Assembly (NCBI GenBank): GCA_965200535.1 | Contig: CBDAUF010000002.1 | Coordinates: forward strand, 930,001 to 994,000 | DNA length: 64,000 bases | Direction of reading: 5' to 3' | DNA from: MPNO01 sp965200535 | GTDB taxonomy: Bacteria; Pseudomonadota; Alphaproteobacteria; MPNO01 | Part shown: positions 1 to 8,086 of the stretch, in pieces | How the letters are laid out: the number at the start of each line of letters is the position of its first letter | How positions within the stretch are numbered: the first letter of the stretch is position 1 | Position numbers and translations under genes: made by a program | Notes under the pieces: model-generated | Databases searched by the model: none | Told to the model about the DNA's origin: nothing | What the model saw: only the letters and a program-made list of their open reading frames with translations

Positions 1-431
1 GCTTCGCACTGCTCCTCGTAGGCGGCGATGACATCCGCGACCGCGAGGCCGGGATCGGCGGCGATATGGTCGGTGCCGGCGCCGCAGGCGAGCACGGCGC
101 CCGGTGTCGCGCGCGCCTCCGCGACGCTCCGCCGGATGAGTTCGAGAGAGGTGCTCCAGTCGAGCCCCATCCCGCGCTGGGCGGTGTCCATGGCCTCCGC
201 CACGCCGAGGCCGAGGGACCAGAGGTGGCGGCGGAACCGGAGAGTGGCCTCCCAGTCGATCGCGGGCGTCAACCAGGGATCGACGTCGGCGAGCGGGTCG
301 GCGACGACATGGGCGGCGGCGTAGGCAACCCGGTTGAGCCGGCGCGGCCGGTGTTCGCCGGTCCGGCGCGGCGGAGCCATTTCAAAGGGCTCGATCGCCC
401 CGTCCGCGGTGGGAAGGCCGATGGTCGTCAC
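1..431 (-). CDS. DUF993 family protein (TIM-barrel aldolase-like), 3' end outside the window
   Basis: The GTG start at 431 overlaps the TGA of the upstream dehydrogenase (GTGA), so the two minus-strand genes are probably translationally coupled. About 143 N-terminal residues are visible and they run off the left edge. They include AYAAAHVVADP, AIDWEATLRFRRHLW and GLGVAEAMDTAQRGMGLDW, a pattern I recognise from DUF993 proteins, which are related to dihydrodipicolinate synthase and have no settled function. Pairing with a Gfo/Idh/MocA dehydrogenase is typical of sugar or polyol catabolic loci, so a role in cleaving an oxidised sugar derivative is a reasonable inference. The active-site half is not visible. 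Confidence 0.7.
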   Translation of the reverse strand, partial: MTTIGLPTADGAIEPFEMAPPRRTGEHRPRRLNRVAYAAAHVVADPLADVDPWLTPAIDWEATLRFRRHLWSLGLGVAEAMDTAQRGMGLDWSTSLELIRRSVAEARATPGAVLACGAGTDHIAADPGLAVADVIAAYEEQCE

Positions 432-1585
432 CTTCCGCTCTCCAGCGGTTCGACCTCCACCCAGCGCCGTTCGGCCCAGCTCTGCAAGGCCCGTTCGGCG
501 AGTTGAACGCCCTTCGCACCCTCGAGAAGGTTCCAGCCGAACGGTCCGTCGTCGTAAAGCGAGCGGATGAACATCTCCCACTCGGTCTTGAAACCGTTGT
601 CGAAGGAAAGGTCGGCGCCGTACTCCTTCCACGTCCCGAAAAAGTCGATGGTCTGCGGCTCGTCCGGATTCCAGACCGGCGACGGTGTGGCCCCGCGATC
701 CTGGAAGAAGCACCGCGTCAACCCCGATACCGCGGCGCCGAGGACGCCGTCGGCGTGGAAGGTCACGAGATCGTCCTTGCGGACCCGGGTGCACCACGAC
801 GCGAAGATATGGGCAACGGCGCCGTTGTCGAGTTCGATCATCGCGCAGCACGCATCGTCGGCATCGGCGCGGTAGGGTTGGCCGTTCTCGTCCCAGCGCC
901 GGTCGAAGTTGACGGCGCCGCGGCAAACGACGCGCTCCACTTTTCCGAACACGTTGTCGAGGACGTATCGCCAGTGCGGCATCATGTCGAGGATGATCCC
1001 GCCGCCTTCCGACTTGCGGTAGTTCCAGGACGGCCGCTGGGCAGGGCGCCAGTCGCCCTCGAACACCCAGTAGCCGAAGTCGATCTTGACCGAGAGCAGC
1101 CGGCCGAGCGCGCCTTCGTCGATCAGGCGCTTCATCTTGAGCAGGCCGGGGAGGAATATCTTGTCCTGGACGACGCCGTGCCTGACGCCCGCCTGTTCCG
1201 CCCGACGGTACAGGTCGAGCGCGTCGTCGAACGTTGCGGCCGACGGCTTCTCGCAATAGATGTGCTTGCCCGCATCGATCGCTTTGCGCAGGATCGCGGC
1301 GCGATGGACGGTGCTCGCAGTATCGAAGAAAAGCGGATAGTCGGGATCCCCGATGGCCGAGTCGAGGTCGGTCGTCCACTTGTCGAAACCGTGGGCCGCG
1401 CCGAGCGCTGCGAGCTTGTCCTCGCTGCGGCCGACGAACAGCGGATCGGGCATGACGGTCCGCCCGTCGCTGAGCGCAAGGCCGCCCTCTTCGCGGATTC
1501 TCTTGATCGACCGGATGAGGTGCTGGTTGGTTCCCATCCGGCCGCTGACGCCGTTCATCACGACACCGAGGCGTTCTTCTGCCAT
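428..1585 (-). CDS. Gfo/Idh/MocA family NAD(P)-dependent oxidoreductase
   Basis: A 385-residue cytoplasmic dehydrogenase of the glucose-fructose oxidoreductase/inositol dehydrogenase family, which oxidises a hydroxyl of a sugar or polyol with NAD(P). The N-terminal Rossmann part begins LGVVMNGVSGRMG. The family EKP motif is at residues 112-114 (YCEKPSA). D200 and H204 in GGGIILDMMPHW fit the usual catalytic Asp/His pair. I chose the ATG at 1585 because the family fold begins right after it; the longer reading frame to 1690 adds 35 unrelated residues. It overlaps the DUF993 gene downstream by 4 bp and diverges from the DehI-like gene. The substrate is unknown. Confidence 0.85.
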   Translation of the reverse strand: MAEERLGVVMNGVSGRMGTNQHLIRSIKRIREEGGLALSDGRTVMPDPLFVGRSEDKLAALGAAHGFDKWTTDLDSAIGDPDYPLFFDTASTVHRAAILRKAIDAGKHIYCEKPSAATFDDALDLYRRAEQAGVRHGVVQDKIFLPGLLKMKRLIDEGALGRLLSVKIDFGYWVFEGDWRPAQRPSWNYRKSEGGGIILDMMPHWRYVLDNVFGKVERVVCRGAVNFDRRWDENGQPYRADADDACCAMIELDNGAVAHIFASWCTRVRKDDLVTFHADGVLGAAVSGLTRCFFQDRGATPSPVWNPDEPQTIDFFGTWKEYGADLSFDNGFKTEWEMFIRSLYDDGPFGWNLLEGAKGVQLAERALQSWAERRWVEVEPLESGR

Positions 1586-1689
1586 GCGCGTCTCCCGGTC
1601 GGCCCGGACAAGGATCGCCGATCGGGGCCGCCAGATCAAACCGCGCAACCCCCGATCGCGCACCGCGCTGCGCCCGCCCGGCGGCGGCA

Positions 1690-2502
1690 ATGAGCCTGCC
1701 CGAGATCGCCGAAGCTCGGGCGGAGGGGCGGACTGCCGACATCTACGGCGCGATCCTGGAGGCGACCGGGCTTCCCTCGACCAACCTGGTGTGGCGCCAC
1801 ATGGCCACGTTCCCCGGTGCGCTCGAATGGGCCTACGGCGCGCTCGAGGATGCGTTTACCGGCGGTGCGTTCCGCATCCTCGGCGCCGATCTTGCCGCCG
1901 CGGCGGCGCCGGCCGAGATGGAACCGCTGGGCCCGGATGACGGGCTCGACCCGGCAACGGTCGAATCGGCCGCCTCCGTGATGGCCTTCTACAACCGGGC
2001 CAATCCGATCAACCTGATCGCAATCCATGCGCTGCGCCGCGTTCTCGCCGGCGATACGTCTCCGTCCGGCGGCGCCGCGCTGCCGCCGGCTTCCCCAGCG
2101 CCCCGGCTGCCGACGCTGCCCGCACCCGCCCGCGAGATCGACAGTCTTACCGCGGCCCGGATGGAGTCGCTCGCCCGCACGGTCAACGGCAACGCCGGGG
2201 CGCTCATGCTGACTGCGCTGCGCCACCTCGCCAACTGGCCGGCGGCGATCGCCGCCCTGCACCCGCGCGTTCAGTCGCTGGCGGCCGGGGGCGTGCTCGA
2301 CGACAGGGCTGCGGCGCTCCGCCGCGCCGCTGTCGAACGGGCTGGGCGGCTCGCGCTCGCGGCGCCCGCGGTGGGGGCGCCGGCGGACGAGGCGCGGCGC
2401 GCTCTGGAACCGGTGATCGACCTGTTTGTCCCGCTGATCGCGCGCATGATCGTCATCGGGCGCAGCTTCGGCGCAGCGCTCGCCGCCGCACGGCTTCGGT
2501 GA
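1690..2502 (+). CDS. DehI-like 2-haloacid dehalogenase family protein
   Basis: A 270-residue, all-helical protein built as two related halves, as in the DehI (group I) 2-haloalkanoic acid dehalogenases, which hydrolyse D- and L-2-haloacids to 2-hydroxyacids. Family-like stretches are LVWRHMATFPGALEWAY (about 33-49), AFYNRANPINLIAIHAL (99-115) and ALRHLANWPAAIAAL (176-190). An acidic E149-I-D151 lies near where the DehI water-activating aspartate is expected, but I cannot place that residue exactly, so activity is unproven. The stop overlaps the GTG of the flavoprotein gene (GTGA), indicating a two-gene unit. No good Shine-Dalgarno sequence precedes the ATG. Confidence 0.6.
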   Translation: MSLPEIAEARAEGRTADIYGAILEATGLPSTNLVWRHMATFPGALEWAYGALEDAFTGGAFRILGADLAAAAAPAEMEPLGPDDGLDPATVESAASVMAFYNRANPINLIAIHALRRVLAGDTSPSGGAALPPASPAPRLPTLPAPAREIDSLTAARMESLARTVNGNAGALMLTALRHLANWPAAIAALHPRVQSLAAGGVLDDRAAALRRAAVERAGRLALAAPAVGAPADEARRALEPVIDLFVPLIARMIVIGRSFGAALAAARLR

Positions 2503-3611
2503 CGGAGCGCGTCGAATGCGCCGTCATCGGCGCCGGCGTCATCGGGCTCGCCATCGCTCGCCGCCTTGCCCGCGCCGGGATCGAGGTCGTCGTCCTCGAA
2601 CGCGCCGAGGCGGTGGGGACGGAGACGAGCTCGAGAAACAGCGAGATTATTCACGCCGGCATCTACTACCCGAAGGACAGTCTGAAGGCGCTCGCCTGCG
2701 TTGCCGGCAAGCATGCGCTCTACGCGTACTGCGCGGCGCACGGCGTCGCGCACCGGCGATGCGGCAAGATCATCGTGGCCACCGACGAGGCTCAGGTGGA
2801 TGAGCTCCGCGCGCTCGAGGTCCGCGCGGCGGCCAACGGGGTGAACGACCTCTCGTGGCTGACCGCGGCCGAGGTCTCGGAGATGGAGCCCGCGGTCCGC
2901 TGTGTCGCGGCGCTCCTGTCGCCGTCCACGGGCATCGTCGATTCGCACGGCCTGATGCTGTCCCTACAGGGCGAGGCGGAGGGGGGCGGGGCGATGGTCG
3001 CCTTCCACGCGCCGGTCGCCGGCGCACGGGTCGAGGACGACGGCATCGTCATCGCCGTTGGCGGCGAGACCCCGATGGCGCTCAAGGCGGACCGGCTGGT
3101 CAATGCGGCCGGTATCTGGGCGCCCGCCGTCGCGCGGACCATCGAGGGACTCGATCCGGCGATGGTCCCCCGCGGCTATCTCTGCAAGGGAAACTACTAC
3201 ACTCTGTCCGGCAAGCCGCCGTTCTCGCGCCCGGTGTACCCGGTACCCGAACAGGCCGGGCTCGGTGTCCATGTCACCGTCGATCTCGCCGGCCAGGTGC
3301 GGTTCGGCCCCGATGTCGAATGGGTCGAAACCATCGACTACGATGTCGACCCCGGCCGGGCCGGTGCGTTCTACGAGGCGATCCGGCGCTACTATCCCGG
3401 CCTCCCGGACGGTGCCATCCAGGCCGGCTACGCCGGGATCCGGCCAAAGCTCCAGGCGCCGGGCGCCCCCGCCGCCGACTTCGTGGTGCAGGGCCCGTCC
3501 GCGCACGGGATCGACGGGCTGGTCAATCTCTACGGGATCGAATCGCCCGGGCTTACCGCGTCCCTGCCGCTCGCCGACCGGGTCGCGGAAGAGCTTTCCG
3601 TGGGGGCTTGA
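2499..3611 (+). CDS. FAD-dependent oxidoreductase, L-2-hydroxyglutarate oxidase (LhgO)-like
   Basis: A 370-residue DAO-superfamily flavoprotein. The FAD-binding GxGxxG is at residues 11-16 (VIGAGVIGLAIA), followed by the family stretch SSRNSEIIHAGIYYP and a C-terminal GLVNLYGIESPGLTAS. These match LhgO/YgaF-like enzymes, which oxidise L-2-hydroxyglutarate or related L-2-hydroxyacids and pass electrons to the quinone pool. The GTG start overlaps the DehI-like stop by 4 bp. If the neighbour makes a 2-hydroxyacid, this enzyme could oxidise it to the 2-oxoacid; that link is inference. Its stop codon lies inside the -35 element of the hsp20 promoter. Confidence 0.8.
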   Translation: MTERVECAVIGAGVIGLAIARRLARAGIEVVVLERAEAVGTETSSRNSEIIHAGIYYPKDSLKALACVAGKHALYAYCAAHGVAHRRCGKIIVATDEAQVDELRALEVRAAANGVNDLSWLTAAEVSEMEPAVRCVAALLSPSTGIVDSHGLMLSLQGEAEGGGAMVAFHAPVAGARVEDDGIVIAVGGETPMALKADRLVNAAGIWAPAVARTIEGLDPAMVPRGYLCKGNYYTLSGKPPFSRPVYPVPEQAGLGVHVTVDLAGQVRFGPDVEWVETIDYDVDPGRAGAFYEAIRRYYPGLPDGAIQAGYAGIRPKLQAPGAPAADFVVQGPSAHGIDGLVNLYGIESPGLTASLPLADRVAEELSVGA

Positions 3612-3634
3612 AACCCCGAATCCGCTCCCCACAT
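3607..3634 (+). promoter_or_regulatory. Sigma-32 (RpoH)-type heat-shock promoter for hsp20
   Basis: CTTGAAA at 3607-3613, a 13-bp spacer, then CCCCACAT at 3627-3634. This is very close to the RpoH consensus (CTTGAA, 13-17 bp, CCCCAT-T). It starts inside the last codons of the flavoprotein gene and would give a leader of roughly 95 nt before the hsp20 start. Confidence 0.75.
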
Positions 3635-3676
3635 GGTGTCTGTCGCCGAATGTCGGCTACCCGATTCGGCGATGCC

Positions 3677-3696
3677 GGCCGGCCCAAAGGGCGGCC
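3677..3696 (+). other. GC-rich hairpin in the hsp20 leader
   Basis: GGCCGGCCC (3677-3685), loop AAA, GGGCGGCC (3689-3696): an eight-pair stem with one bulge, about 40 nt before the hsp20 start. Small heat-shock genes often carry leader thermometers. I do not see the anti-Shine-Dalgarno pairing expected of a ROSE element, so I only record the structure. Confidence 0.4.
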
Positions 3697-3734
3697 AACA
3701 CAATCGAATCGCTCAGCCAAAGGAGGGTTCAGAC

Positions 3735-4193
3735 ATGCGCGATTTCGACTTTTCCCCCCTGTTCCGTTCCGCCATCGGGTTCGATCGCTTGCCGTCGTTG
3801 ATCGACACCGCGATGCGAAGCAATGTCCCGGCGGACGGGTATCCGCCCTACAACATCGAGAAGGTCGCCGAAGATGCCTACCGCGTCACCCTGGCGGTGG
3901 CCGGCTTCGGCATCGACGAACTGAACGTCGAGATGCGCGACGGCCTGCTGATCGTCAAGGGAGCGAAGGCCGCGGGCGAGGGCGAGACCCGCTATCTCCA
4001 CCACGGAATCGCCGCGCGCGCCTTCGAGCGGCGCTTTCAGCTCGCCGAGCATGTCGAGGTCCGCAAGGCCGGGCTCGACAACGGCCTGCTGACCATCGAT
4101 CTGGTTCGCGAGGTACCCGAGGCGCTCAAGCCGCGCCGGATCGCGGTGACCGCGGGCGCTCCGTCCGCGATCGAGACGAAGAAGGCGGCATAA
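3735..4193 (+). CDS. hsp20: Small heat-shock protein, Hsp20/IbpA family
   Basis: A 152-residue alpha-crystallin-type holdase that binds unfolding proteins and hands them to DnaK/ClpB. The alpha-crystallin domain spans about residues 34-130, with PPYNIEK at its start as in alphaproteobacterial IbpA/HspA, the core NVEMRDGLLIVKGAK, and the terminal-strand motif LDNGLLTIDL. The start is fixed by a strong Shine-Dalgarno AAGGAGGG at 3719-3727; the longer frame from 3633 begins inside the promoter. It stands alone between the flavoprotein gene and the ABC operon, with its own RpoH-type promoter and a hairpin after the stop. Confidence 0.92.
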   Translation: MRDFDFSPLFRSAIGFDRLPSLIDTAMRSNVPADGYPPYNIEKVAEDAYRVTLAVAGFGIDELNVEMRDGLLIVKGAKAAGEGETRYLHHGIAARAFERRFQLAEHVEVRKAGLDNGLLTIDLVREVPEALKPRRIAVTAGAPSAIETKKAA

Positions 4194-4213
4194 ATCGCCT
4201 GGCCGGACAGGGG

Positions 4214-4234
4214 CCGGACGGCGCTGCCGTCCGG
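4214..4234 (+). terminator. Hairpin after hsp20
   Basis: A perfect 9-bp stem CCGGACGGC/GCCGTCCGG with loop GCT, 20 nt after the hsp20 stop. There is no clear T-run, so it is either a weak intrinsic terminator or an mRNA 3'-end stabiliser. Confidence 0.5.
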
Positions 4235-4306
4235 TTCCCGCCCGGCCGGGAGCGGAGAGACGCACCCCTGACATGCGCGGTTCGGCGAGAGGGTTGTTTC
4301 TGGTTC

Positions 4307-4335
4307 TTGACAATTCGGTATCGGCGCCCAAATTT
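4307..4335 (+). promoter_or_regulatory. Possible housekeeping promoter for the ABC operon
   Basis: A perfect TTGACA at 4307-4312 and AAATTT at 4330-4335 with a 17-bp spacer, about 95 nt before the ATPase start. The -35 is exact but the -10 is poor. It lies in the 237-bp gap between hsp20 and the operon, where nothing else but the hairpin is evident. Confidence 0.35.
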
Positions 4336-4430
4336 CTCGCGCCCGCAACCCTGTAGGAAACCGCGCGGAAAACGGTGCAACCCGCTCCGACAGCGCCGCG
4401 ACGATTCGATCTCATGGAGACCCCCAGGCG

Positions 4431-5393
4431 ATGACCGACATGCTCCGGATCCGGGAGCTGACCAAGCGGTTCGGTGCGCTGACCGCTGTTGACTGCATCA
4501 GCCTCACCGTGGATCGGGGCGAAGTGCTCGGATTCCTGGGTCCGAACGGGGCCGGCAAATCGACCACCATGAAGATGGTGACGGGTTTCCTCCCGCCGAC
4601 CTCGGGCACGGCGGAGGTGTGCGGTTTCGATGTCTCCCGGGACCCGATCGAGGTCAAGCGCCGGGTCGGCTATCTGCCGGAAGGCGCGCCGCTTTACGAG
4701 GATATGACGCCGCTCGGCTTTCTCGATTTTGTCAGCGAGGTGCGCGGGATCGGCGCTGCCGAGCGTCCGGCCGCGATCGAGCGCGCCGCCGGGCTGATCA
4801 ACATTACCGACGTGATGCACCAGCCGATCGGAACGCTGTCCAAGGGGTACAAGCGCCGCGTCGGCCTCGCCCAGGCCATCATCCACGACCCGGAGGTGTT
4901 GATCCTCGATGAACCGACCGACGGGCTCGATCCCAACCAGAAGCACGAGGTGCGAGAGCTGATCTCCAAGATGGCGAGGGACAAGGCGATCGTCATTTCG
5001 ACCCATCTTCTCGAGGAGGTCGAGGCGGTTTGCACCCGCGCGGCGATCATCTCGCGCGGCAGGATCGTCACCGACGGTTCGCCGGACGCCTTGCTGGTGC
5101 GGTCCCCGCGTCACAACGCAGTCCGCGTGCGAACCGCCGCCGGACAGGCCGACGCCGTGGCCGCTGCACTCGCGGCGGTCGCGGGCGTGGACCGGGTCGA
5201 GACCGAGGCGTGCGGCGATGCCCGCGCCGAGCTTCTCGCGGTGCCGGCGGACGGCGCCGCGATATTGACCGCGGTGAGCGAGGCCCTGCGGGCCGGCGGG
5301 CACGCCGTCGAGGAGATATCGGCCGAACGCGGGCGGCTGGACGAGGTGTTCCGCATGCTCACCGTCGGCGGACAGCCCGCGGAGGATGCGTGA
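4431..5393 (+). CDS. ABC transporter ATP-binding protein, GldA-like
   Basis: A 320-residue ABC-2 type ATPase that would power the permease encoded next to it. Walker A is GPNGAGKST (37-45), the signature LSKGYKRR begins at 136, Walker B LILDEPTDGLDP begins at 157, and the switch histidine is H192. The divergent C-terminal ~90 residues are the extension common in ABC-2 export ATPases. The sequence most resembles the GldA/CcmA-like branch, consistent with the GldF- and GldG-like genes that follow. Its TGA overlaps the permease ATG (TGATG). The exported substrate is unknown. Confidence 0.88.
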   Translation: MTDMLRIRELTKRFGALTAVDCISLTVDRGEVLGFLGPNGAGKSTTMKMVTGFLPPTSGTAEVCGFDVSRDPIEVKRRVGYLPEGAPLYEDMTPLGFLDFVSEVRGIGAAERPAAIERAAGLINITDVMHQPIGTLSKGYKRRVGLAQAIIHDPEVLILDEPTDGLDPNQKHEVRELISKMARDKAIVISTHLLEEVEAVCTRAAIISRGRIVTDGSPDALLVRSPRHNAVRVRTAAGQADAVAAALAAVAGVDRVETEACGDARAELLAVPADGAAILTAVSEALRAGGHAVEEISAERGRLDEVFRMLTVGGQPAEDA

Positions 5394-6127
5394 TGCGGGC
5401 AACGGCAGCGATCTGCAAACGCGAACTGGTTGCGTATTTCACGACGCCGCTCGCGTACGTGTTCATCGTCATCTTCCTCGCGCTCACCGGAGCGGTGACG
5501 TTCTACTTCGGCGGTTTCTTCGACCGCGGCCAGGCCGACCTCCAGGTCTTCTTCTCGTTCCACCCCTGGCTTTACCTGTTCCTCATTCCTGCGGTCGGTA
5601 TGCGGCTCTGGGCCGAGGAGAGAAAGACCGGCACGATCGAGCTTCTGATGACGCTGCCGGTCTCCACCACCCAGGCGGTGATAGGAAAGTTTCTCGCTTC
5701 GTGGATCTTCGCCGGGATCGCGCTCGCCTTCACCTTCCCGATATGGATCACCGTCAACTATCTCGGATCGCCCGATAACGGGGTGATTCTCACCGGCTAT
5801 ATCGGCAGCCTGCTGATGGCCGGCGCGTTCTTGTCGATCGGCTGCTTCGTCTCCGCGCTCACCCGCAACCAGGTGATCGCCTTCGTGATCGCCGCCACCG
5901 TGTGCTTCGTCTTCATGATGAGCGGGCTCGAACTCGTGCTTGCCGCGTTCAAGGGCTGGGCGCCCGACTTCGTGGTCGATGTGATCGCCTCTCTCAGCTT
6001 CCTGACCCATTTCGAGGGTCTGACCAAGGGTGTCGTGGATCTTCGCGATGCCATCTACCTGATCTCGGCAATCGTGATCTTTCTGTTCGCAAACCGGCTG
6101 ACGATCGACCTCAAGAGGGGAGACTGA
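5393..6127 (+). CDS. ABC-2 type permease, GldF-like
   Basis: A 244-residue inner-membrane protein with about six hydrophobic segments. It begins MRATAAICKRELVAYF and has the ABC-2 feature WAEERKTGTIELLMTLPVS (about 76-94) after the second segment. It is the membrane partner of the preceding ATPase; the ATG shares one base with that gene's stop, which fixes the start. It resembles the GldF/ABC-2 permeases found with GldG-like proteins in many non-gliding Proteobacteria, so gliding motility is not implied. Confidence 0.85.
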   Translation: MRATAAICKRELVAYFTTPLAYVFIVIFLALTGAVTFYFGGFFDRGQADLQVFFSFHPWLYLFLIPAVGMRLWAEERKTGTIELLMTLPVSTTQAVIGKFLASWIFAGIALAFTFPIWITVNYLGSPDNGVILTGYIGSLLMAGAFLSIGCFVSALTRNQVIAFVIAATVCFVFMMSGLELVLAAFKGWAPDFVVDVIASLSFLTHFEGLTKGVVDLRDAIYLISAIVIFLFANRLTIDLKRGD

Positions 6128-6129
6128 CC

Positions 6130-8058
6130 GTGCGTGCCTGGGACCGGCGCAGGCTGGGCATTGCGGGGCTCGTCCTCGCCGTCATCCTGTTTCTTGCCGT
6201 GAACATCTTCTCGAGCGGCGCGTTCAGGGACCTCCAGGTCGATCTGACCGAGGACGGTCTCTACTCGATCTCCGAAGGCACCGAGGAAGTGCTCGCCGGG
6301 TTGAGCGAGCCGGTGACGCTGCGCTACTTCGTGTCGCGCCGCCTGGTCGACCTGAGCCCCGGCGTCGGCACCTACTCGCAGCGCGTGCTGGAACTCCTGC
6401 AGCGCTATGTCGATGCGGCAGGGGACAAGATCAACCTGGAGATCATCGATCCCCAGCCGTTCTCCACCGAGGAGGACCGGGCGGTCGGGTTCGGGCTCAC
6501 CGGCGTGCCGCTCAACGATGCCGGAGAACTCGGTTATTTCGGGCTCGCCGGCACCAACACCACCGACGACCAGGACGTGATCGGCTTCTTCCAGCCCGAG
6601 CGCGAACCCTTTCTCGAATACGACCTGACCCGGCTGATCCACAACTTGGCCGAGCCGAGGAAGAAGGTCATCGGGCTGGTCTCGGGCATCCCGATCGACG
6701 CCGACCCGGCCAACCAGTACAAGCCGTGGCACGTGGTCGAGCAGATGAAGCAGTTTTTCGAGGTCAAGAGTCTCGGCCTCGACCCCGAGATCACCGGGGA
6801 CATCGACGTCCTGATGATCGTTCACCCGTTCGGCCTTTCCGACAAGACTCTTTATGCGATCGACCAGTTCGTGATGGCGGGCGGGAAGACGATGATCTTC
6901 GTCGATCCGTTTGCCGAAGAGGGGTCGCGCTCGAACGCCGCCATGCGCCTGCCCCCCGACCAGGGATCGGATCTCGAGAAGCTCTTCAAGTCCTGGGGGA
7001 TCGAATACAGCCGAGATCGGGTGCTCGGCGACCTCGACACCGCCCAGCGGGTGAGCGCCGGCGTTGATGCGCGCGGCCGTCCGATCATCACCGACTATGT
7101 CGCCTGGCTTTCGTTCGAGCCGCGGCATCTCAAGGCCGACGACGTGATCACCGGCCAGCTCGAGATTATCAATGTCGCCACCGCGGGCTTCCTGGCCAAG
7201 GCGGAGGATGCCACGGTCACATTCGAGCCGCTGATCGTCTCGAGCAAGGCGGCGGCGGCCGTGGATGCGCAAAAATTCCGCTTTCAGCCCAACCCGCAGG
7301 AAATCCTCAAGGCGTTCAAGCCGGAAGGCGCGGAGTTGACGCTGGCTGCGCGGGTGAGCGGCGTGCTGAAGAGCGCCTTTCCCGACGGCCCGCCCGAGGA
7401 AAAGGACGACGCTGCCGACGAGACGGATGCGGCCGGCAATGGCGGGGCAGAGGACGCCGCGCCGGTTCACCTCAAGGAGTCGAAGGAATCGGTCAACATG
7501 GTCGTCGTCGCCGACAGCGACATCCTGGCCGACTCGTTCTGGCTCCGGGTCCAGGATTTCTTCGGACAGAGACTCGTTCTCCCCACCGCCAGCAACGGCG
7601 CCTTCGTGATCAACGCGCTCGACAATCTGTCGGGCTCGAACGCGTTGACCGAACTGCGCAGCCGCGGCCTTTCCAACCGGCCGTTCGATCGCGTGCTGGA
7701 GATCGAGAGGGCGGCCTCGCGGCGGTTCCAGGATCGCGAGAGCGCGCTCAACGAGCAGCTCAAGGAGGTCGAGAGCAAGCTCCAGGATCTCAGGACGAAG
7801 GAACAGGCGGGCGGCGCCGCGATCCTCACGTCGGAACAGAAGGAGGCGATCGAGAAGTTCCGCCGCGAAATGATCAAGATCAGGGGCGACCTGCGGGATG
7901 TCCGCCGCGCTCTGCGCGAGGACATCGACACGCTCGACGCGTGGGTCAAGGTCGTCAACATCGTCGCCATGCCGGCGCTGATCGCCCTGTTTGCCGTCGG
8001 CCTCCTGATCGCGCGCAACCGGCGGACCCGCCGGCGCTACGCAGCGGCGGCGGGCTGA
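6130..8058 (+). CDS. GldG-like ABC-type uncharacterised transport protein
   Basis: A 642-residue protein starting at GTG 6130, two bases after the permease stop. Residues about 10-30 form an N-terminal membrane anchor, followed by the GldG family start DLTEDGLYSISEGTEEVL. A large extracytoplasmic region (DUF4350/ABC_transp_aux-like) follows, including PVTLRYFVS and GKTMIFVDPF. A charged coiled coil covers about residues 535-600, and one C-terminal membrane segment (about 610-630) precedes a basic tail. It probably acts as the large periplasmic partner of the ABC pair. The longer frame from 5902 only reads the permease in another frame. The substrate is unknown. Confidence 0.82.
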   Translation: MRAWDRRRLGIAGLVLAVILFLAVNIFSSGAFRDLQVDLTEDGLYSISEGTEEVLAGLSEPVTLRYFVSRRLVDLSPGVGTYSQRVLELLQRYVDAAGDKINLEIIDPQPFSTEEDRAVGFGLTGVPLNDAGELGYFGLAGTNTTDDQDVIGFFQPEREPFLEYDLTRLIHNLAEPRKKVIGLVSGIPIDADPANQYKPWHVVEQMKQFFEVKSLGLDPEITGDIDVLMIVHPFGLSDKTLYAIDQFVMAGGKTMIFVDPFAEEGSRSNAAMRLPPDQGSDLEKLFKSWGIEYSRDRVLGDLDTAQRVSAGVDARGRPIITDYVAWLSFEPRHLKADDVITGQLEIINVATAGFLAKAEDATVTFEPLIVSSKAAAAVDAQKFRFQPNPQEILKAFKPEGAELTLAARVSGVLKSAFPDGPPEEKDDAADETDAAGNGGAEDAAPVHLKESKESVNMVVVADSDILADSFWLRVQDFFGQRLVLPTASNGAFVINALDNLSGSNALTELRSRGLSNRPFDRVLEIERAASRRFQDRESALNEQLKEVESKLQDLRTKEQAGGAAILTSEQKEAIEKFRREMIKIRGDLRDVRRALREDIDTLDAWVKVVNIVAMPALIALFAVGLLIARNRRTRRRYAAAAG

Positions 8059-8086
8059 CGGCCGCGTAGCGCATGGAGATCCTGCA

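Noticed and set aside
503..1693. 396-residue plus-strand open frame opposite the Gfo/Idh gene
   Set aside because: It is the mirror of a well-supported dehydrogenase, has no recognisable domain, and fits the long antisense frames that high-GC third positions create.
3729..5402. 557-residue minus-strand open frame
   Set aside because: It runs through hsp20, an intergenic hairpin and the ABC ATPase on the other strand. No family sequence is seen.
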